Positions 63,148-64,000 of a stretch of 64,000 nucleotides of DNA are shown piece by piece. Source of the stretch: Aurantiacibacter odishensis. Lineage in GTDB: Bacteria > Pseudomonadota > Alphaproteobacteria > Sphingomonadales > Sphingomonadaceae. The position numbers and the translations under genes were made by a program. The notes under the pieces are model-generated. The model searched no databases and was not told where the DNA came from. It was given only the letters and a program-made list of their open reading frames with translations. The stretch lies in assembly GCF_003605195.1 (NCBI RefSeq), contig NZ_QYOS01000024.1:1-64000 (forward strand). The letters run 5' to 3'. Position 1 is the first letter of the stretch; each line of letters begins with the position of its first letter.

Positions 63148-63687
63148 ATGGCTGCCCGCTGGTATATCATCCACGCCTATTCCGGTTTCGAGAACAAGGT
63201 GCGCGACGCGATCCTTTCCGAAGCAGAACGCCTCGGCCTGTCCGAAGGCGTGGAGGAAGTGGAAGTCCCCACCGAAACCGTGACCGAGATCAAGCGCGGC
63301 AAGAAGGTGCAGGTGGAGCGCAAGTTCATGCCCGGCTACGTGCTGGCCAAGCTGAACATGACCGACGACGTGTACCACCTCGTCAAGAACACCCCCAAGG
63401 TGACCGGCTTCCTCGGCAACAACAACAAGCCGCAGCCGATTTCCGAAAAGGAAGCCGCGCGTTATTTCGGCGGCGTGGAAGAGGCCAAGTCCGCACCCAA
63501 GAAGGACGTGCACGTCGATTACGAGATCGGCGACCAGGTCAAGGTGCTGGAAGGCCCCTTCGCCAGCTTCAACGGCGTGGTGGAAGAGCTCGATTTCGAC
63601 AAGGCCAAGGTCAAGGTCAGCGTGTCCATCTTCGGCCGCGCAACGCCTGTGGAACTGGACTTCGAGCAGGTCGAACTGGTCAAGTAA
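63148..63687 (+). CDS. nusG: Transcription termination/antitermination protein NusG
   Basis: This 179-residue factor binds RNA polymerase and couples it to Rho or the ribosome. The NGN domain has [16 protein letters not shown] and [31 protein letters not shown]; the KOW domain has [27 protein letters not shown]. The start follows agaaaagagagatcc. Downstream, instead of rplK within the window, a weak hairpin (63694-63715) is followed by an SMR exporter gene. Confidence 0.97.
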   Translation: MAARWYIIHAYSGFENKVRDAILSEAERLGLSEGVEEVEVPTETVTEIKRGKKVQVERKFMPGYVLAKLNMTDDVYHLVKNTPKVTGFLGNNNKPQPISEKEAARYFGGVEEAKSAPKKDVHVDYEIGDQVKVLEGPFASFNGVVEELDFDKAKVKVSVSIFGRATPVELDFEQVELVK

Positions 63688-63769
63688 GACAGTAGGGCGG
63701 GCTGCGGCCTGCCCTGCGCTTTCGATCCGGCCCCGGATTGACGGGCCATCGACCGATCACTAACTGCGC

Positions 63770-63835
63770 CCTCGCGAAGACCACGTTCTCGCCTTTGTTT
63801 TCAAGACCGGGACGGCCCGGCGAAAAAGGAGGTTC
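63770..63835 (+). promoter_or_regulatory. Possible guanidine-II (mini-ykkC)-like element before the Gdx/SugE gene
   Basis: A hairpin CCGGG-ACGG-CCCGG occupies 63807-63820 with the ACGG loop in the place and form of the conserved ACGR loop of guanidine-II riboswitches, directly before aaaaaggagg and the start codon. Guanidine-II has two such hairpins; the upstream candidate (gcgaaga..ttctcgc, near 63775-63793) has ACGT, not ACGR, in its loop. One half fits well, the other poorly. The gene it precedes is of the guanidinium-exporter family. Confidence 0.4.
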
Positions 63836-63837
63836 CC

Positions 63838-64000
63838 GTGGCCTGGATCGCGCTTTTCTTTGCAGGTTTGTTCGAAATCGCGTGGGCGACTGCGATGAAG
63901 CAGTCGGACGGATTTACGCGCATCTGGCCGACGATCGTGATGGTCGTCACCATGCTGCTGAGCTTCGGCCTGCTGGCATGGTCCCTCAGGGTCCTGCCCC
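63838..64000 (+). CDS. SMR family exporter, Gdx/SugE-like, 3' end cut by window
   Basis: The first 54 residues of a small multidrug resistance protein. The N-terminus MAWIALFFAGLFEIAWATAMK carries the essential glutamate E13 (GLFEIAW) and the W-A-T-A-M-K pattern of the Gdx/SugE branch, which exports guanidinium, rather than EmrE. The second helix (IVMVVTMLLSFGLLAWSL) is complete. GTG 63838 follows aaaaaggaggttccc, an excellent ribosome-binding site. The other half of the gene lies beyond the window end. Confidence 0.87.
   Translation, partial: MAWIALFFAGLFEIAWATAMKQSDGFTRIWPTIVMVVTMLLSFGLLAWSLRVLP

Noticed and set aside
63694-63715. Rho-independent terminator after nusG
   Set aside because: The stem AGGGC/GCCCT with a bulge is modest and the following tgcgctttcg is not a convincing U tract, so I did not list it as a feature.

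Overview
This is a GC-rich, gene-dense window from an alphaproteobacterium, most probably Sphingomonadales (Erythrobacteraceae-like). The pointers are enzymes that resemble sphingomonad lignin-aromatic catabolism (a lignostilbene dioxygenase and a LigW-type decarboxylase), alphaproteobacterial mitochondrial-like genes (NDUFA12, a DUF1674/SDHAF4 assembly factor, DUF2155), an aat gene beside DUF2155, and a TelA/XpaC pair. The assignment rests on protein recognition only. I see no phage, insertion sequence or CRISPR array.

Region 1 (1-15.5 kb) is an aromatic-catabolism region in two blocks. The first is a divergent pair of operons around a MarR regulator: marR, an aromatic-acid MFS transporter and a glutathione-dependent formaldehyde dehydrogenase on the minus strand, and a lignostilbene-type dioxygenase plus an exported serine hydrolase on the plus strand. 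The two -35 boxes sit in the arms of one inverted repeat. The second block (9.5-15.2 kb, minus strand) is an apparent operon running aldehyde dehydrogenase, LigW-like decarboxylase, MFS transporter, benzoylformate-decarboxylase-like enzyme. Between the blocks lie a DUF2185-like protein, a DUF3237 protein and a repeat-rich trimeric autotransporter. Together the enzymes could take up methoxylated aromatics, cleave stilbenes to aryl aldehydes, decarboxylate arylglyoxylates and carboxyvanillate-like acids, oxidise aldehydes to acids and remove formaldehyde from demethylation.

Region 2 (15.6-30.5 kb) is mostly housekeeping: GST, MsrB, a class A penicillin-binding protein, a DegP/DegQ protease, HflC/HflK, Mrp/ApbC, an unpartnered IorB-type molybdenum hydroxylase subunit, ferrochelatase, a membrane protein, the SdhAF4-like factor, RsmB and IF-1. 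Two or three very small genes follow IF-1 and end in a strong terminator.

Region 3 (31-42 kb) holds MsrA, an operon with two exported paralogous methyltransferase-fold proteins and a SnoaL-like lipoprotein, a SIMPL lipoprotein, AguB and FolK, tRNA-Lys, a DUF2891/5-oxoprolinase pair and a Tat-exported sulfatase. Region 4 (42-54 kb) holds a DUF2171 protein, TonB, ManC, a DUF2721 protein, the TelA-XpaC-PHA-granule-like operon, a DUF389 protein, a MAPEG protein, a fatty-acyl-AMP ligase, RecX, a DUF192 lipoprotein, NDUFA12, DUF2155, Aat and tRNA-Trp.

Region 5 (54-64 kb) is a TetR-controlled tripartite efflux operon with a perfect palindromic operator, a DJ-1/PfpI protein, an amino acid:cation symporter, secE-nusG, and the start of a Gdx/SugE-type SMR exporter preceded by a hairpin that looks like half of a guanidine-II riboswitch.
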